51,103 nucleotides of DNA from an uncultured Ruminococcus sp. (GCA_902784855.1 CACZWQ010000013.1:1-51103), one strand, 5' to 3'. Shown: positions 40,745 to 50,185, counted from the first letter of the stretch. The notes: generated from the letters alone by a model not told the origin. Program-made: numbers and translations.

Positions 40745-42715
40745 GTGTTGATTGAAATATTATCTGTATGCAAAAAGAATGAAACGGAAACCATCTCGCC
40801 GCGTGAAAACGAGCTGAAACGCGCGCTGGATAAAAGGGGCTACCGGCTCAAGGGCGTCAAAAAGACGCTGCTGCAGCCCTCCGCCATTCGGATGGCGCTC
40901 GGCTCCATCGCCAATTCGGCGGAAAAGCCCGATATCGCCATCGTGACGGGTGTGCTGAAAACGAGGGACAATGCCTCCTTCAAGAAATACCTTGTCGAGA
41001 GCATCGTCGCCGCCGAGCGCGCGGAGAACCCTCCCGTGCCGAAGGACTACTGGAAGGAGCGCAACGCCGCCATGCGGGAAGCCCGACGTGCGGGAGCCAA
41101 CAAGGAGCAGCTCAAGGCGTTGGAGGAGGATTTCAAGCTGACCCGCAAGAAGGTCAAGGTGTTCTCTCTCGGCGACTTCGGCAACGGCTATAAGGGCTAT
41201 GCCTTCGTCTTTGACGGTGTGCGCGTTGCCGCTGTGCCGAAGGCGGAGCTGACGGGCAGGAGCTTTGAGGAGATCGCTGCCCTTGCCGCCAAGCGCACCT
41301 CCGAGGTGTATGAAAACGCCCAAAACGAGTATCCTGACGGTTTTTCCATCCAGGATTATGTGCCCCCGAAAACGGGCTTTGTCAATCGCTTCATTCCGAT
41401 GCCGGGCGACGGGAAAAAGGAGATCGCGCGCAAGTGCGTGGTTATCGCATCGGTGTTGGTGTTCTTGGGCGCAGCATGGGCGCTGTATTATAATATGGTG
41501 TTTCTCAGCATGCAGAACGCCCAGCTCAACGGCGATATCCAGCGCATCGCCCACGTTACCTCCTTACAGGACGGCAGCAGTGAGGACGGCAGCGCCGACG
41601 GCAGCAGCGCTTCGCCGAAAAAGGGAAGCAAAAGCTCCATCAACTGGGACAAGCTGCATAAGATCAACAAGGAGATCGTCGCGTGGATCCAGATCAAGGG
41701 TACCCAGATCGACTATCCCGTCCTGTGGCACAAGGGCGACAGCGCCAGCGGCCAGTATTACCTCAACCACAACTACAAGGGCGGCTATGATTCCTACGGC
41801 TGCATCTTCCTCGACTACCGCTGTACGCAGGGCATGGACAGCAAGAACATCGTGCTGCACGGTCATCACATGAACGACGGCTCCATGTTCGGCAACCTGA
41901 TGAAGTACGGCGGCACGACGGGCAACCTCGATTTCTATAAAAAGCATTCCACCATTATTTTTGATACCCCGCAGGGTGACGGCGTCTATAAGATCATTTC
42001 CGTCTATAAGACGAACACCCTTTCCGCGCACGGCAAGTTCTTCAACTACATGGTCGGCAACTTCCAGAACGAAAAGGACTTCATGAATTACGTCTACAAC
42101 GTGCGCATCCGCTCGCTGATCAACTGTCCCGTCGACGTCAACGAGAACGACGACCTGATCACGCTCTCCACCTGCTCCTACGAGTACACCAACTTCCGCA
42201 CGGTCGTGGTGGCGCGCCGCGTGCGCGTCGGTGAGGACGCCAAGGTGGATGTTTCCAAGGCGAGCCTGAACAGCAACCCCGTCTGGCCGGAGGTCTATTA
42301 CTCCTCGCACGGCGGCACCCGCCCCACCGTCACCGATTTCTGCACCGCTTATGAGAAGAAGCAGATCGACTGGTACGACGGCAACTACGATTTCAAGGAT
42401 CAGGTGGTCAGCTCGCCGACGACGCAGGGCACGACCGGCGACGGCAGCAGCGGCGGAACCGGTGCCAACCGGCAGCCGACGACGCAGGGCGTCATCATGT
42501 GCAGCGTCACCTTTATCAACTACGACGGCTCCTTCATCGAGAACCAGGTCGTGGAGTACGGGCAGCCCGCACGGGCACCGCAGGATCCCGTCAAGCCCAG
42601 CGACGATTACTACGATTATGTGTTCAAGGGCTGGGGACTCGACTTCTCCAGCGTGACCTGCGACATGGTCGTTGCGCCCATCTTTGAGCCTGTTCTCAAG
42701 CCCGAGTACAGATAG
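40745..42715 (+). CDS. Class B sortase fused to an N-terminal MoCF-like domain and a C-terminal InlB B-repeat
   Basis: The start is GTG 40745, 9 bases after AAGGA; 656 residues. Residues 1-215 resemble a degenerate MoCF/CinA-type fold (PDIAIVTGVLKTRDNASF; FDGVRVAAVPKAEL), so this is weak similarity only. A membrane helix lies at about 229-256, then a Ser/Gly/Lys linker. The sortase B domain (about 305-510) has IVLHGHHMNDGSMFGNL (catalytic His near 372-375), TLSTCSYEY (Cys 477) and FRTVVVARR (Arg 485). The C-terminus has a Thr/Gly-rich linker and a B-repeat (VTFINYDGSFIENQVVEYG, about 588-652). It is predicted to be membrane-anchored with the sortase outside and the N-terminal domain inside. 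Sortase B attaches proteins to the wall or assembles pili. No sorting-signal substrate lies nearby. Confidence 0.85.
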   Translation: MLIEILSVCKKNETETISPRENELKRALDKRGYRLKGVKKTLLQPSAIRMALGSIANSAEKPDIAIVTGVLKTRDNASFKKYLVESIVAAERAENPPVPKDYWKERNAAMREARRAGANKEQLKALEEDFKLTRKKVKVFSLGDFGNGYKGYAFVFDGVRVAAVPKAELTGRSFEEIAALAAKRTSEVYENAQNEYPDGFSIQDYVPPKTGFVNRFIPMPGDGKKEIARKCVVIASVLVFLGAAWALYYNMVFLSMQNAQLNGDIQRIAHVTSLQDGSSEDGSADGSSASPKKGSKSSINWDKLHKINKEIVAWIQIKGTQIDYPVLWHKGDSASGQYYLNHNYKGGYDSYGCIFLDYRCTQGMDSKNIVLHGHHMNDGSMFGNLMKYGGTTGNLDFYKKHSTIIFDTPQGDGVYKIISVYKTNTLSAHGKFFNYMVGNFQNEKDFMNYVYNVRIRSLINCPVDVNENDDLITLSTCSYEYTNFRTVVVARRVRVGEDAKVDVSKASLNSNPVWPEVYYSSHGGTRPTVTDFCTAYEKKQIDWYDGNYDFKDQVVSSPTTQGTTGDGSSGGTGANRQPTTQGVIMCSVTFINYDGSFIENQVVEYGQPARAPQDPVKPSDDYYDYVFKGWGLDFSSVTCDMVVAPIFEPVLKPEYR

Positions 42716-42728
42716 CGGGGGAGACGGA

Positions 42729-43130
42729 ATGAAGAGCAGTATCATCTTTTATTCGGCGCGCAAGACCTCCCTCTGTGAGAAGGCGCTGCGCAAGTGCCTG
42801 CCCGAGCTGGGGCTGAATCTGTCCTCCGCCGTGTTCGCCACCAAGCGCCCCGCGCTGGGAGAAGCTCTGACACAGGCGTTTGCGGACGCGGACGTCGTGT
42901 TCACGGTTGGCGGTCTTGAGTTTGAGGACGACCGCAGCATCCGCGATATCATTTCACAGGCAGCGGCAGACAGCGGACCCTCGCTTTGCCGCAGGCTGAA
43001 AAACGAGGGAGGCTGCGACGGCTTTCTGATCCGCGCGGGCGGACAACTGTTGGTCATGCTTCCCGACGAGCCTGAACAGATCTCCGCCGTGATGGGCGGC
43101 ACGCTCGCCGATTATATCAAGAGTATGTAA
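42729..43130 (+). CDS. Small MoCF/CinA-like protein of unknown function
   Basis: ATG 42729 follows GGGGAG at 42717-42722; 133 residues. Two motifs recall the molybdopterin-binding (MoaB/MogA/CinA N-terminal) fold: DADVVFTVGGLEFEDDRSI (compare TGGxGxxxxD) and VMLPDEPEQISAVM (compare LPGxPxE). Catalytic residues of true MogA are not obvious, so function cannot be assigned. It directly follows the sortase fusion, whose own N-terminus has similar motifs, and precedes an aminotransferase by 29 bases. It may be a stand-alone version of that domain. Confidence 0.6.
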   Translation: MKSSIIFYSARKTSLCEKALRKCLPELGLNLSSAVFATKRPALGEALTQAFADADVVFTVGGLEFEDDRSIRDIISQAAADSGPSLCRRLKNEGGCDGFLIRAGGQLLVMLPDEPEQISAVMGGTLADYIKSM

Positions 43131-43159
43131 GAAAATAAAGATAGAGAGGAAATAGAACC

Positions 43160-44419
43160 ATGAATACAAGCACATTTGAAACCTATGAGTCCGAAGTGCG
43201 CTCCTATTGCAGACACTTCCCCAAGGTATTCACCGACGCGGTGGGTGCGACGCTGACCGACGAGGACGGCAACCGTTATATCGACTTTTTCTGCGGTGCG
43301 GGCGCGGTCAACTACGGTCACAACAACCCCTACATCAAGCAGAAGGTGATCGACTATCTCTCGGGCGACGGTATCATCCACGCGCTCGATATGTACACGG
43401 TGCCCAAGCGCAATTTCATCGAGGCGCTGGAAAAGAAGATCATCGAGCCGCGCGGCTTGAAATACAAGATCCAGTTCTGCGGACCGACGGGCACCAACGC
43501 CATCGAAGCGGCGCTCAAGCTTGCCAGAAAGAAAACCGGCAGAAGAAACGTGTTTGCCTTCATGGGCTGCTTCCACGGCATGACGCTCGGCGCGCTGTCG
43601 CTGACCTCCGAGATGTACGCCCGCAACGGCTGCGGCGCAAGCCTCAACGACGTGACCCATATCCCGGCTCCCTATATGTTCGAGGGGCTGGATGTGATCG
43701 AATACATGCAGACGCTCATCGACGACGACCACTCCGCGACCGAAAAGCCCGCGGCTGTCGTGATGGAGACCATGCAGGCGGAGGGCGGCATCCGCCCGTT
43801 CTCCAACGAGTTCCTGCGCGACGTGCGCGCGTTCTGCGACAAAAACGACATCCTGCTGATCATCGACGACGTACAGGTCGGCTGCTGCCGCACCGGCACC
43901 TTCTTCTCCTTTGAGCGCGCGGGCATCGTCCCCGACATGGTCGTGATGTCCAAGTCCATCGGCGGCATGGGCATGCCTTTGGCGATCGTGCTGCTCAAGG
44001 AAGAGCTGGACTGCTGGAAGCCCGGCGAGCACAACGGAACCTTCCGCGGCAATCAGCTCAGCTTTGTGGCGGGCGCCGCGAGCTTTGACTACCTGCTCGA
44101 GCACAACGTGGAGGCAGAGACCCGCCGCAAGGGCGAGATCGTCAAGGCGTTCCTCGAAAAGGAGGTCGCGCCGCTTGACAGCCGTCTGGAGATCCGCGGC
44201 ATGGGCTTGATCTGGGGCATCGACTTCGGCAAGATCGACCCGAGTCTCGCGGAGACCGTCATCGAGAAGTGCTTCGACGAGCAGGTCATCTGCGAATGCG
44301 CCGGCAGAAACGGCGCGGTATTCAAGATCATGCCGCCGCTGGTCATTGAGGACGAGCTGCTGCAAAAGGGCTTGGAGATCGTCGCGAAGGCGGTCAAGGA
44401 AGCGCTCTCCGAAATGTAA
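43160..44419 (+). CDS. EctB-like diaminobutyrate-2-oxoglutarate aminotransferase (class III)
   Basis: The 419-residue protein (ATG 43160 with GAGAGGAA-type SD) closely resembles EctB. The start is YESEVRSYCRHFPKVF, with IDFFCGAGAVNYGHNNP near residue 40, CGPTGTNAIEAALKLARK near 110, and IDDVQVGCCRTGTFFSFE for the PLP-binding Asp. The PLP Lys lies in VMSKSIGGMGMPLAI near 275. It would convert aspartate semialdehyde and glutamate to L-2,4-diaminobutyrate. Ectoine partners ectA and ectC are not in the window, so the role may be diaminobutyrate supply for another product, or another omega-amino acid. The substrate is inferred from similarity only. Confidence 0.85.
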   Translation: MNTSTFETYESEVRSYCRHFPKVFTDAVGATLTDEDGNRYIDFFCGAGAVNYGHNNPYIKQKVIDYLSGDGIIHALDMYTVPKRNFIEALEKKIIEPRGLKYKIQFCGPTGTNAIEAALKLARKKTGRRNVFAFMGCFHGMTLGALSLTSEMYARNGCGASLNDVTHIPAPYMFEGLDVIEYMQTLIDDDHSATEKPAAVVMETMQAEGGIRPFSNEFLRDVRAFCDKNDILLIIDDVQVGCCRTGTFFSFERAGIVPDMVVMSKSIGGMGMPLAIVLLKEELDCWKPGEHNGTFRGNQLSFVAGAASFDYLLEHNVEAETRRKGEIVKAFLEKEVAPLDSRLEIRGMGLIWGIDFGKIDPSLAETVIEKCFDEQVICECAGRNGAVFKIMPPLVIEDELLQKGLEIVAKAVKEALSEM

Positions 44420-44436
44420 TACCGATATATAAATGA

Positions 44437-44464
44437 AACACCCCCGACCGCGGTCGGGGGTGTT
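44437..44464. terminator. Bidirectional terminator between convergent genes
   Basis: AACACCCCCGACCG (44437-44450) is followed directly by its perfect complement CGGTCGGGGGTGTT (44451-44464), a 28-base palindrome. It separates the aminotransferase and lipoprotein genes. Confidence 0.85.
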
Positions 44465-44475
44465 GCTGCTGTGCT

Positions 44476-44907
44476 TTATATTTCCAGGTCTTTGATAAAT
44501 ACCGTGCCGCCGAAGGCAAAGGTGCCGCCGTCGACGTACCAGGTATTGGCGCTGAGGTCGCTTTTATTTTCCACCCAGATGTAGGTTCTCTCAGGGCGAA
44601 AGCTGTCGTCGAAGGTGACGGTCAGCATGCCGCTCTTCTCGTCGAGTTCGACTTTTCCCTCATGCCGGTCGGCTTTCATAAAATAGGTGAACGAGAGGTC
44701 GTCGCCGATCTTGATTTTTTCGTCCAGATCGTCCTGATTGACCCACGCGCCCTTGATGACCTCGGTCAAGCCGCCCGCGGTGATGTTGAAGGACGCTTCG
44801 TTCCACTGCGCGGACGCCGCGCTCTCGGTTTTTTTCTGTTCGCCGCAGGCGCAGAGTGCGCCGAGGCAAAGCATGACTGCCAGCAGTGCGGCAATAATTT
44901 TTCTCAT
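44476..44907 (-). CDS. Small secreted lipoprotein of unknown function
   Basis: The 143-residue protein has a type II signal peptide (MRKIIAALLAVMLCLGALC) with the lipobox Cys in ALCACGE. The mature part includes SFNITAGGLTEVIKGAWVNQ and ends FAFGGTVFIKDLEI. An AAGGAG SD lies 8 bases before ATG 44907. It starts 32 bases after cobO and is probably cotranscribed with it. It recalls the 5255-5674 lipoprotein in size and signal peptide, but I cannot align the two convincingly by eye. Confidence 0.72.
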   Translation of the reverse strand: MRKIIAALLAVMLCLGALCACGEQKKTESAASAQWNEASFNITAGGLTEVIKGAWVNQDDLDEKIKIGDDLSFTYFMKADRHEGKVELDEKSGMLTVTFDDSFRPERTYIWVENKSDLSANTWYVDGGTFAFGGTVFIKDLEI

Positions 44908-44939
44908 AACCGTTTACTCCTTATCCGATTGATAACTTC

Positions 44940-45455
44940 TTAAAACTCGATGCCGATCCTGCCCGTCAATCCGCGGTCATAGGGATGCCTGATCTTCTTC
45001 ATCTCGGTCACATAGTCCGCTTCGTCGAGGAACCGCTGCGGCGGGTTGTGTCCCGTCATCACGATCTCGATGCTGTTCGGCGCGTTGGCGATGAACTCGT
45101 AAACCTCCGCCTCGCCCAGCATGCCCTCGTTCATCACGTCGAAGATCTCGTCGAGCACGATCATGTCGTAGCGGGCGGACAGGGCGCTCGCCGCGCTGCG
45201 CTCAAAGATGCCCCGGAACAGCGAAGCCGCCTGCTGCCTTTCGGCAGGGGTCATCTCATTGGTAAATTTCAATTCCTGCGGACAGGCGGTCAGGGTGACG
45301 TTCTCAACGGCGCTGAGCAGGTTGCGTTCGCCCGAAAACTCGGTTTTCAAAAACTGGACGAACATCACCTTCATCTTGTTGCCCGCGGCGCGCAGCGCCA
45401 GACCGACAGCCGCCGTGGTTTTGCCCTTGCCGTCACCGTAATAAACATGGATCAT
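44940..45455 (-). CDS. cobO: Cob(I)alamin adenosyltransferase (CobO/BtuR type)
   Basis: The 171-residue protein has an N-terminal P-loop IHVYYGDGKGKTTAAVGLALRAAG, VMFVQFLKTEFSGER, the Walker B-like DMIVLDEIFDVMNEGML near 95-112 and VMTGHNPPQRFLDEADYVTEM. This is the ATP:corrinoid adenosyltransferase of the CobA/CobO/BtuR family, which adds the 5'-deoxyadenosyl ligand to reduced corrinoids. The start is ATG 45455 after GGAGGC. It is slightly short of the usual ~190-200 residues, mainly at the N-terminus. Corrinoid use in this organism is supported by metH at 10.5 kb. Confidence 0.92.
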   Translation of the reverse strand: MIHVYYGDGKGKTTAAVGLALRAAGNKMKVMFVQFLKTEFSGERNLLSAVENVTLTACPQELKFTNEMTPAERQQAASLFRGIFERSAASALSARYDMIVLDEIFDVMNEGMLGEAEVYEFIANAPNSIEIVMTGHNPPQRFLDEADYVTEMKKIRHPYDRGLTGRIGIEF

Positions 45456-45497
45456 ATGGATGCCTCCTTACACACAATCGGGGAAAATCCCCTTTCT

Positions 45498-45526
45498 ATT
45501 ATAAACGATTCGCGGGCAATACGCAA
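45498..45526 (-). promoter_or_regulatory. Sigma-A promoter of cobO
   Basis: On the minus strand TTGCGT (45526-45521), 17 bases, TATAAT (45503-45498). The leader is about 35 nt and includes a GGGGATTTTCCCC hairpin; it is too short for a cobalamin riboswitch. Confidence 0.75.
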
Positions 45527-45607
45527 TATCAGCATAATGCATAAAAAACTCAAAAAATGTTTGTAAAAGTTCTACGGCGAAGAAACCGCGGAAAACAGCC
45601 GAAAAAC

Positions 45608-45636
45608 TTGCTTTTTGCCCCCTTTGATAGTATAAT
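45608..45636 (+). promoter_or_regulatory. Sigma-A promoter of the S10 ribosomal operon
   Basis: TTGCTT at 45608-45613, 17 bases, TATAAT at 45631-45636. It drives a leader of about 290 nt. Confidence 0.8.
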
Positions 45637-45642
45637 ACTATG

Positions 45643-45933
45643 TGCGTGACTGCACATAGATATGCGATGAAGCGGGAGGTTGCGGCGATTTCGCCGGTTT
45701 TTCCGTGGAGTATGTCCGATTTTAAACCGGGCGATTACAATGAAACATAGAGGATAACTGCGGCTGGTTGGGTTGCTAAGCCATAGGTATGCTCTGCGCT
45801 TTCAAAATGACCCCGTTAACTGCATCAGTTTAACGGTTTTTTTCATGCAGGGTGAAGAAACACCCGGCCGTGTGGAAGAAAAAAGCTTTGAAAGCACGCC
45901 CGCCTACACGAAAATTTTAAGGAGGCGACGAAA
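45643..45933 (+). promoter_or_regulatory. Long structured leader of the S10 operon
   Basis: The 290-nt leader has no credible ORF. It contains complementary segments (CGGCGATTTCGCCG near 45681-45694) and, from 45813, a terminator-like hairpin, then a strong SD AAGGAGG at 45919-45925 before rpsJ. S10-operon leaders in bacteria often mediate feedback by ribosomal protein L4 through attenuation, and this one looks fit for such control. The binding protein is inference. Confidence 0.6.
45813..45843 (+). terminator. Putative attenuator within the rpsJ leader
   Basis: CCGTTAAC (45813-45820) and TTTAACGG (45829-45836) pair with a short loop and are followed by seven T. An intrinsic-terminator shape inside the leader, 90 bases before rpsJ, suggests regulated premature termination. 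Confidence 0.7.
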
Positions 45934-46245
45934 ATGGCAGTCAAGGAAAAAATCAGGATAAGATTAAAGGGTTATGATCATCAGCTGGTCGATCAGTCCG
46001 CTGAGAGGATCGTAGCAACAGCGAAGCGTACAGGCGCGAGAGTTTCCGGTCCCGTACCGCTCCCCACCGAGAAGCAGATCGTAACGATCCTGCGCGCGGT
46101 CCATAAGTATAAGGACAGCCGCGAGCAGTTCGAGATCCGCACGCACAAGCGTCTTATCGACATCTTAAGACCGTCAAACAAGACAGTCGAGGCTCTTATG
46201 AGCTTAGAGCTCCCTGCCGGCGTTGATATTGAGATTAAGCTGTAA
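45934..46245 (+). CDS. rpsJ: 30S ribosomal protein S10
   Basis: The 103-residue protein reads [21 protein letters not shown] near its start and has the typical [17 protein letters not shown] and [21 protein letters not shown]10 is a head protein of the 30S subunit and also NusE in antitermination complexes. It heads the canonical S10 operon with an AAGGAGG SD. A 95-base gap with a small hairpin (TTGGCAAAGCCAA) separates it from rplC. Confidence 0.97.
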   Translation: MAVKEKIRIRLKGYDHQLVDQSAERIVATAKRTGARVSGPVPLPTEKQIVTILRAVHKYKDSREQFEIRTHKRLIDILRPSNKTVEALMSLELPAGVDIEIKL

Positions 46246-46340
46246 TTGTCATTAAAGGCTTTTTCAAAATATACCAACCTACAAGCAGACAGGGTCATGT
46301 TGGCAAAGCCAACCAATAACCTATAAGGAGGATAAATCTC

Positions 46341-46973
46341 ATGCAAAAAGCAATCATCGGCAAGAAAATCGGTATGACACAGATTTTCGATGACAAGGGA
46401 AGAGTTGTTCCCGTAACGGTCGTCGAGGCAGGCCCCTGCGTGGTCACCGCCAAGAAAACCGTTGAAAACGACGGCTACGCGTCCGTACAGCTCGGCTTCG
46501 GCGATCTGAAGCCCCACAAGGTGAACAAGCCCATGAAGGGCTTCTTCGACAAGGCGGGCGTAGCGCCCAAGAAAACTCTCAAAGAGTTCCGTTTCGCCGA
46601 CACCGACGCTTACAATGTAGGCGATCTTGTGAAGGCGGATGTATTTACCCCCGGCGACAAGATCGATGTGACCGGCAAGAGCAAGGGTAAGGGAACCGCG
46701 GGCGTCATCAAGCGCTGGAACTTCCATCGCCTCAAGGAAACCCACGGTACCGGTCCCTGCGTTCGTCACGGCGGCTCCATCGGCGCCTGCTCCAGCCCGT
46801 CCCGCGTTTGGAAGGGCAAGAAGATGGCGGGTCATCTCGGCGCAGAGCAGGTAACCGTACAGAACCTCACGGTCGTGATGGTTGACGTTGAAAACAACCT
46901 CATCGCCGTCAAGGGCGCTGTACCCGGTCCCAACAAAGGAATCGTCATTCTCAAAGATTCCGTAAAGGCTTAA
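46341..46973 (+). CDS. rplC: 50S ribosomal protein L3
   Basis: The 210-residue protein has [19 protein letters not shown] at the start, the L3 signature [19 protein letters not shown] near 120-138 and [18 protein letters not shown]3 sits near the peptidyl transferase centre and starts 50S assembly. The SD AAGGAGG precedes ATG 46341. Confidence 0.97.
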   Translation: MQKAIIGKKIGMTQIFDDKGRVVPVTVVEAGPCVVTAKKTVENDGYASVQLGFGDLKPHKVNKPMKGFFDKAGVAPKKTLKEFRFADTDAYNVGDLVKADVFTPGDKIDVTGKSKGKGTAGVIKRWNFHRLKETHGTGPCVRHGGSIGACSSPSRVWKGKKMAGHLGAEQVTVQNLTVVMVDVENNLIAVKGAVPGPNKGIVILKDSVKA

Positions 46974-46989
46974 GGAAGGGGGATTAACC

Positions 46990-47613
46990 ATGCCTAATAT
47001 TGCAGTTGTAGATATGGAAGGCAAGCAGGTCGGCACCGTTGACCTCAGCGATTCCATCTTCGGTATCGAGCCCAACGCGGCGGTCATGCATCAGGTAGTG
47101 CTCAGCTATCTGGCAGCACAGCGCCAGGGCACACAGTCCGCTCTTACCAGATCTGAGGTTTCCGGCGGCGGCAGAAAGCCGTGGCGCCAGAAGGGCACAG
47201 GTCGCGCAAGACAGGGCTCCACACGTGCACCGCAGTGGACACACGGCGGCATCGTGTTCGCTCCCAAGCCCAGAGATTACAGATTCACTGTCAACAAGAA
47301 GGAAAGAAGACTGGCTCTCAAGTCGGCGCTTTCCGCTAAGGCTGCGGAGAACGAGATCATCGTCGTGAACGCTATCACCACCGACGAGTACAAGACAAAG
47401 AAAATCGTCGCTATGCTCAAGGCGATCGAGGCAGGCAAAAAGACCTTGATCGTGCTTCCCGAGGTAGACGACAAGGTCATCAAGTCCGCGAACAACATTC
47501 CCGGCGTCAAGACCGCGCAGGTCAACACCATCAATGTCTATGACATTCTGAACGCTGACAAGCTGGTCATCGCGCAGGACGCGGTTAGCAAGATCGAGGA
47601 GGTATACGCATGA
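46990..47613 (+). CDS. rplD: 50S ribosomal protein L4
   Basis: The 207-residue protein has the L4 loop region [19 protein letters not shown] near 56-74 and [19 protein letters not shown]4 contacts the exit tunnel; in many bacteria it also represses its own operon, which is relevant to the leader at 45643-45933. Its stop overlaps the rplW start by 4 bases (ATGA). Confidence 0.97.
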   Translation: MPNIAVVDMEGKQVGTVDLSDSIFGIEPNAAVMHQVVLSYLAAQRQGTQSALTRSEVSGGGRKPWRQKGTGRARQGSTRAPQWTHGGIVFAPKPRDYRFTVNKKERRLALKSALSAKAAENEIIVVNAITTDEYKTKKIVAMLKAIEAGKKTLIVLPEVDDKVIKSANNIPGVKTAQVNTINVYDILNADKLVIAQDAVSKIEEVYA

Positions 47614-47903
47614 TCGCTCATGATATTGTCATTCGCCCGATCATCACCGAAAAGAGCATGCTCGGCGCGGTCAACAAGGTTTATACCTTTGAAGTTGCAA
47701 AAACAGCTAACAAAATCGAAATCGCAAAAGCTTGCGAAGAGGTCTTTAAGGTAAAGGTCGCCAAGGTCAACACCGTTTCCGTCCGCGGCAAGTTCCGCCG
47801 CCAGGGCAGAAACAACGGCGGTTACACCAAGAGCTGGAAGAAAGCCATCGTGACCCTGACCGAGGACAGCAAGCCTATCGAATTTTTTGAAGGCATGATG
47901 TAA
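47610..47903 (+). CDS. rplW: 50S ribosomal protein L23
   Basis: The 97-residue protein has [20 protein letters not shown] and the loop [21 protein letters not shown]23 lies at the tunnel exit and docks trigger factor and SRP. ATG 47610 overlaps the rplD stop. A 100-base gap with the near-perfect hairpin AGATCTTTGC/GCGAAGATCT (47902-47923) precedes rplB. Confidence 0.97.
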   Translation: MIAHDIVIRPIITEKSMLGAVNKVYTFEVAKTANKIEIAKACEEVFKVKVAKVNTVSVRGKFRRQGRNNGGYTKSWKKAIVTLTEDSKPIEFFEGMM

Positions 47904-48003
47904 GATCTTTGCGAAGGCGAAGATCTCCGGGGCATGCGCTCCGGCAAAAGTAGTTATGGGAGACGCCACTCCCGCAAAACCATCATGAGGAGAGTGAAAC
48001 CAA

Positions 48004-48837
48004 ATGGCAATTAAAGTATATAAGCCGACAATCAATTCCAGAAGAAATATGTCGGTGATCGACTATTCCGGTCTTTCCAAGGTTGCCCCCGAAAAGAGCT
48101 TGCTTGCTCCCCTGAACAAGAAAGCTGGCCGTAACAGCTACGGCAGAATCACGGTTCGTCACAGAGGCGGCGGCAACAGAAGAAAATATCGCATCATCGA
48201 CTTCAAGCGCAACAAGTTTGACGTCGAGGGCATCGTCAAAACGATCGAGTACGATCCCAACCGCTCCGCGTTCATCGCGCTCGTCGAGTACGCTGACGGC
48301 GACAAGTCATACATCCTCGCTCCCGAGGGTCTCAAGGTCGGCTACAAGGTAGTCGCGGGCGAGAACGTCGATATCTGGCCCGGCAACGCACTGCCCCTGA
48401 CCTCCATTCCCGTCGGTACCTTCGTACACAACATCGAGCTCTATCCCGGCAGAGGCGGCCAGCTTGCCCGCTCCGCAGGCAACATGGCTCAGCTGATGGC
48501 AAGAGAAGACGGCTACGCGCTGCTCAGACTTCCCTCCAACGAACTGAGAAAGGTTCCCGAGAAGTGCATGGCGACCGTCGGCCAGGTCAGCAACCCCGAC
48601 CACTTCAACGTGAAGATCGGTAAAGCCGGCCGCAAGAGAAACATGGGCTGGCGTCCCACCGTTCGCGGTTCCGTTATGAACCCGAATGACCACCCGCACG
48701 GCGGTGGTGAGGGTAAGTCACCTGTCGGCCGTCCGGGCCCTGTAACCCCGTGGGGCAAGCCCGCGCTCGGCTATAAGACTCGCAAGCATAACAAGCAGAG
48801 CGATAAGCTTATCGTAAGAAGAAGAAACGGTAAGTAA
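48004..48837 (+). CDS. rplB: 50S ribosomal protein L2
   Basis: The 277-residue protein has the L2 hallmarks: [39 protein letters not shown] and the C-terminal [19 protein letters not shown] near 225-243 with its conserved His. L2 is needed for subunit association and peptidyl transfer. It follows a GAGGAGAG SD. Confidence 0.97.
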   Translation: MAIKVYKPTINSRRNMSVIDYSGLSKVAPEKSLLAPLNKKAGRNSYGRITVRHRGGGNRRKYRIIDFKRNKFDVEGIVKTIEYDPNRSAFIALVEYADGDKSYILAPEGLKVGYKVVAGENVDIWPGNALPLTSIPVGTFVHNIELYPGRGGQLARSAGNMAQLMAREDGYALLRLPSNELRKVPEKCMATVGQVSNPDHFNVKIGKAGRKRNMGWRPTVRGSVMNPNDHPHGGGEGKSPVGRPGPVTPWGKPALGYKTRKHNKQSDKLIVRRRNGK

Positions 48838-48857
48838 GGCGAGAAAGGAGCTAAACA

Positions 48858-49130
48858 ATGAGTAGAAGTACGAAAAAGGGTCCTTTTGTTCAGCCTGTCC
48901 TGCTCAAAAGAGTCCTTGAAATGAACGAAAAGGGCGAAAAGAGAATCCTCAAGACCTGGTCCAGAAGCTCGACCATTTTCCCCGAATTCGTCGGTCACAC
49001 ATTCGCCGTTCACGACGGAAGAAAGCATGTTCCGGTATATGTAACAGAAGATATGGTCGGTCACAAGCTCGGTGAGTTTGCCCCCACAAGAACCTTCAAG
49101 GGTCACGCCGGTTCAAAGACAAGCAAATAA
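48858..49130 (+). CDS. rpsS: 30S ribosomal protein S19
   Basis: The 90-residue protein starts [19 protein letters not shown] and contains [21 protein letters not shown] and [17 protein letters not shown], all typical S19. It is a 30S head protein next to S13. AAAGGAG precedes ATG 48858. Confidence 0.97.
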   Translation: MSRSTKKGPFVQPVLLKRVLEMNEKGEKRILKTWSRSSTIFPEFVGHTFAVHDGRKHVPVYVTEDMVGHKLGEFAPTRTFKGHAGSKTSK

Positions 49131-49150
49131 GCGGAAGGAGAGTATTGCAA

Positions 49151-49489
49151 ATGGAAGCTAAGGCAATTGCGAAGTTTGTTCGTATTTCACCCCGCAAGGT
49201 TTCGGTCGTTCTCGACCTCATCAGAGGCAAGGACGTGAAATATGCGGAAGCTGTTCTCAAGCACACTCCCAAGGCCGCCAGCGAGCCGCTCTTGAAGCTG
49301 CTCAAATCAGCTATGGCAAACGCTGAGAACAACCATGACATGGATGTATCCAGACTGTACGTTGCCGCTTGCAACGCAACAGCAGGCCCCATCCTTAAAA
49401 GAATTCGTCCGAGAGCACAGGGCAGAGCGTTCCGCATCAACAAGAGAACCTCTCACATCACCCTCGTTCTCAAGGAAAAAGAAGACTAA
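49151..49489 (+). CDS. rplV: 50S ribosomal protein L22
   Basis: ATG 49151 (112 residues) is chosen over a TTG two codons earlier, as GGAAGGAG at 49133-49140 is better placed. The protein has [34 protein letters not shown] and [22 protein letters not shown]22 lines the exit tunnel and its loop is a site of macrolide resistance. Confidence 0.96.
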   Translation: MEAKAIAKFVRISPRKVSVVLDLIRGKDVKYAEAVLKHTPKAASEPLLKLLKSAMANAENNHDMDVSRLYVAACNATAGPILKRIRPRAQGRAFRINKRTSHITLVLKEKED

Positions 49490-49504
49490 GGGGAGGTTAC
49501 AATT

Positions 49505-50185
49505 ATGGGACAGAAAGTAAATCCACACGGCCTTCGCGTCGGTGTAATTAAAGATTGGGATTCCCGTTGGTTCGCCAACAAGAAGGATTTCGGTGTCACG
49601 CTCGTCGAGGATTATAACCTCCGTAAAACACTGAAAAAGCAGCTCTACAACTTCGGAATCTCCAAGATCGAGATCGAAAGAGACGGCAAAAGAGTCCGCA
49701 TCAGCATCCACTGCGCCAAGCCCGGTCTGGTGATCGGCAAGGGCGGCTCCGAGATCGAGAAGCTCAAGGCTCAGTGCGAGAAGATGCTCAAGAAGCCCGT
49801 CGCGATCAACATCGTTGAGGTAAAAGCTCCCGAGCTCGACGCACAGCTCGTCGCCGAGAACATCGCCCAGCAGCTGGAGAAGAGAATCTCCTTCCGCCGT
49901 GCGATGAAGCAGTCCATCGGCAACGCCATGCGCCGCGGCGCCAAGGGTATCAAGATCATGTGCTCGGGCCGTCTCGGCGGCGCTGAGATCGCTCGCTCCG
50001 AGCAGTATCACGAGGGAACCATTCCGCTGCAGACACTTCGCGCGGATATCGATTACGGCTTCGCCGAGGCGAACACCACCTATGGTAAGGTAGGCGTCAA
50101 GGTTTGGCTGTACAAGGGTGAGGTACTCAACATCAATGAGACAAGACCCGCAAGACGTCCCCGCAGAGAAGGAGGCAGAAAATAA
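49505..50185 (+). CDS. rpsC: 30S ribosomal protein S3
   Basis: The 226-residue protein has [20 protein letters not shown], a KH domain ([17 protein letters not shown] near 75-90) and [26 protein letters not shown]3 forms part of the mRNA entry tunnel. Its stop overlaps the rplP start by one base. Confidence 0.97.
   Translation: MGQKVNPHGLRVGVIKDWDSRWFANKKDFGVTLVEDYNLRKTLKKQLYNFGISKIEIERDGKRVRISIHCAKPGLVIGKGGSEIEKLKAQCEKMLKKPVAINIVEVKAPELDAQLVAENIAQQLEKRISFRRAMKQSIGNAMRRGAKGIKIMCSGRLGGAEIARSEQYHEGTIPLQTLRADIDYGFAEANTTYGKVGVKVWLYKGEVLNINETRPARRPRREGGRK

Noticed and set aside
45456-45497. Cobalamin riboswitch before cobO
   Set aside because: The leader of about 35 nt is far too short and lacks a B12-box.
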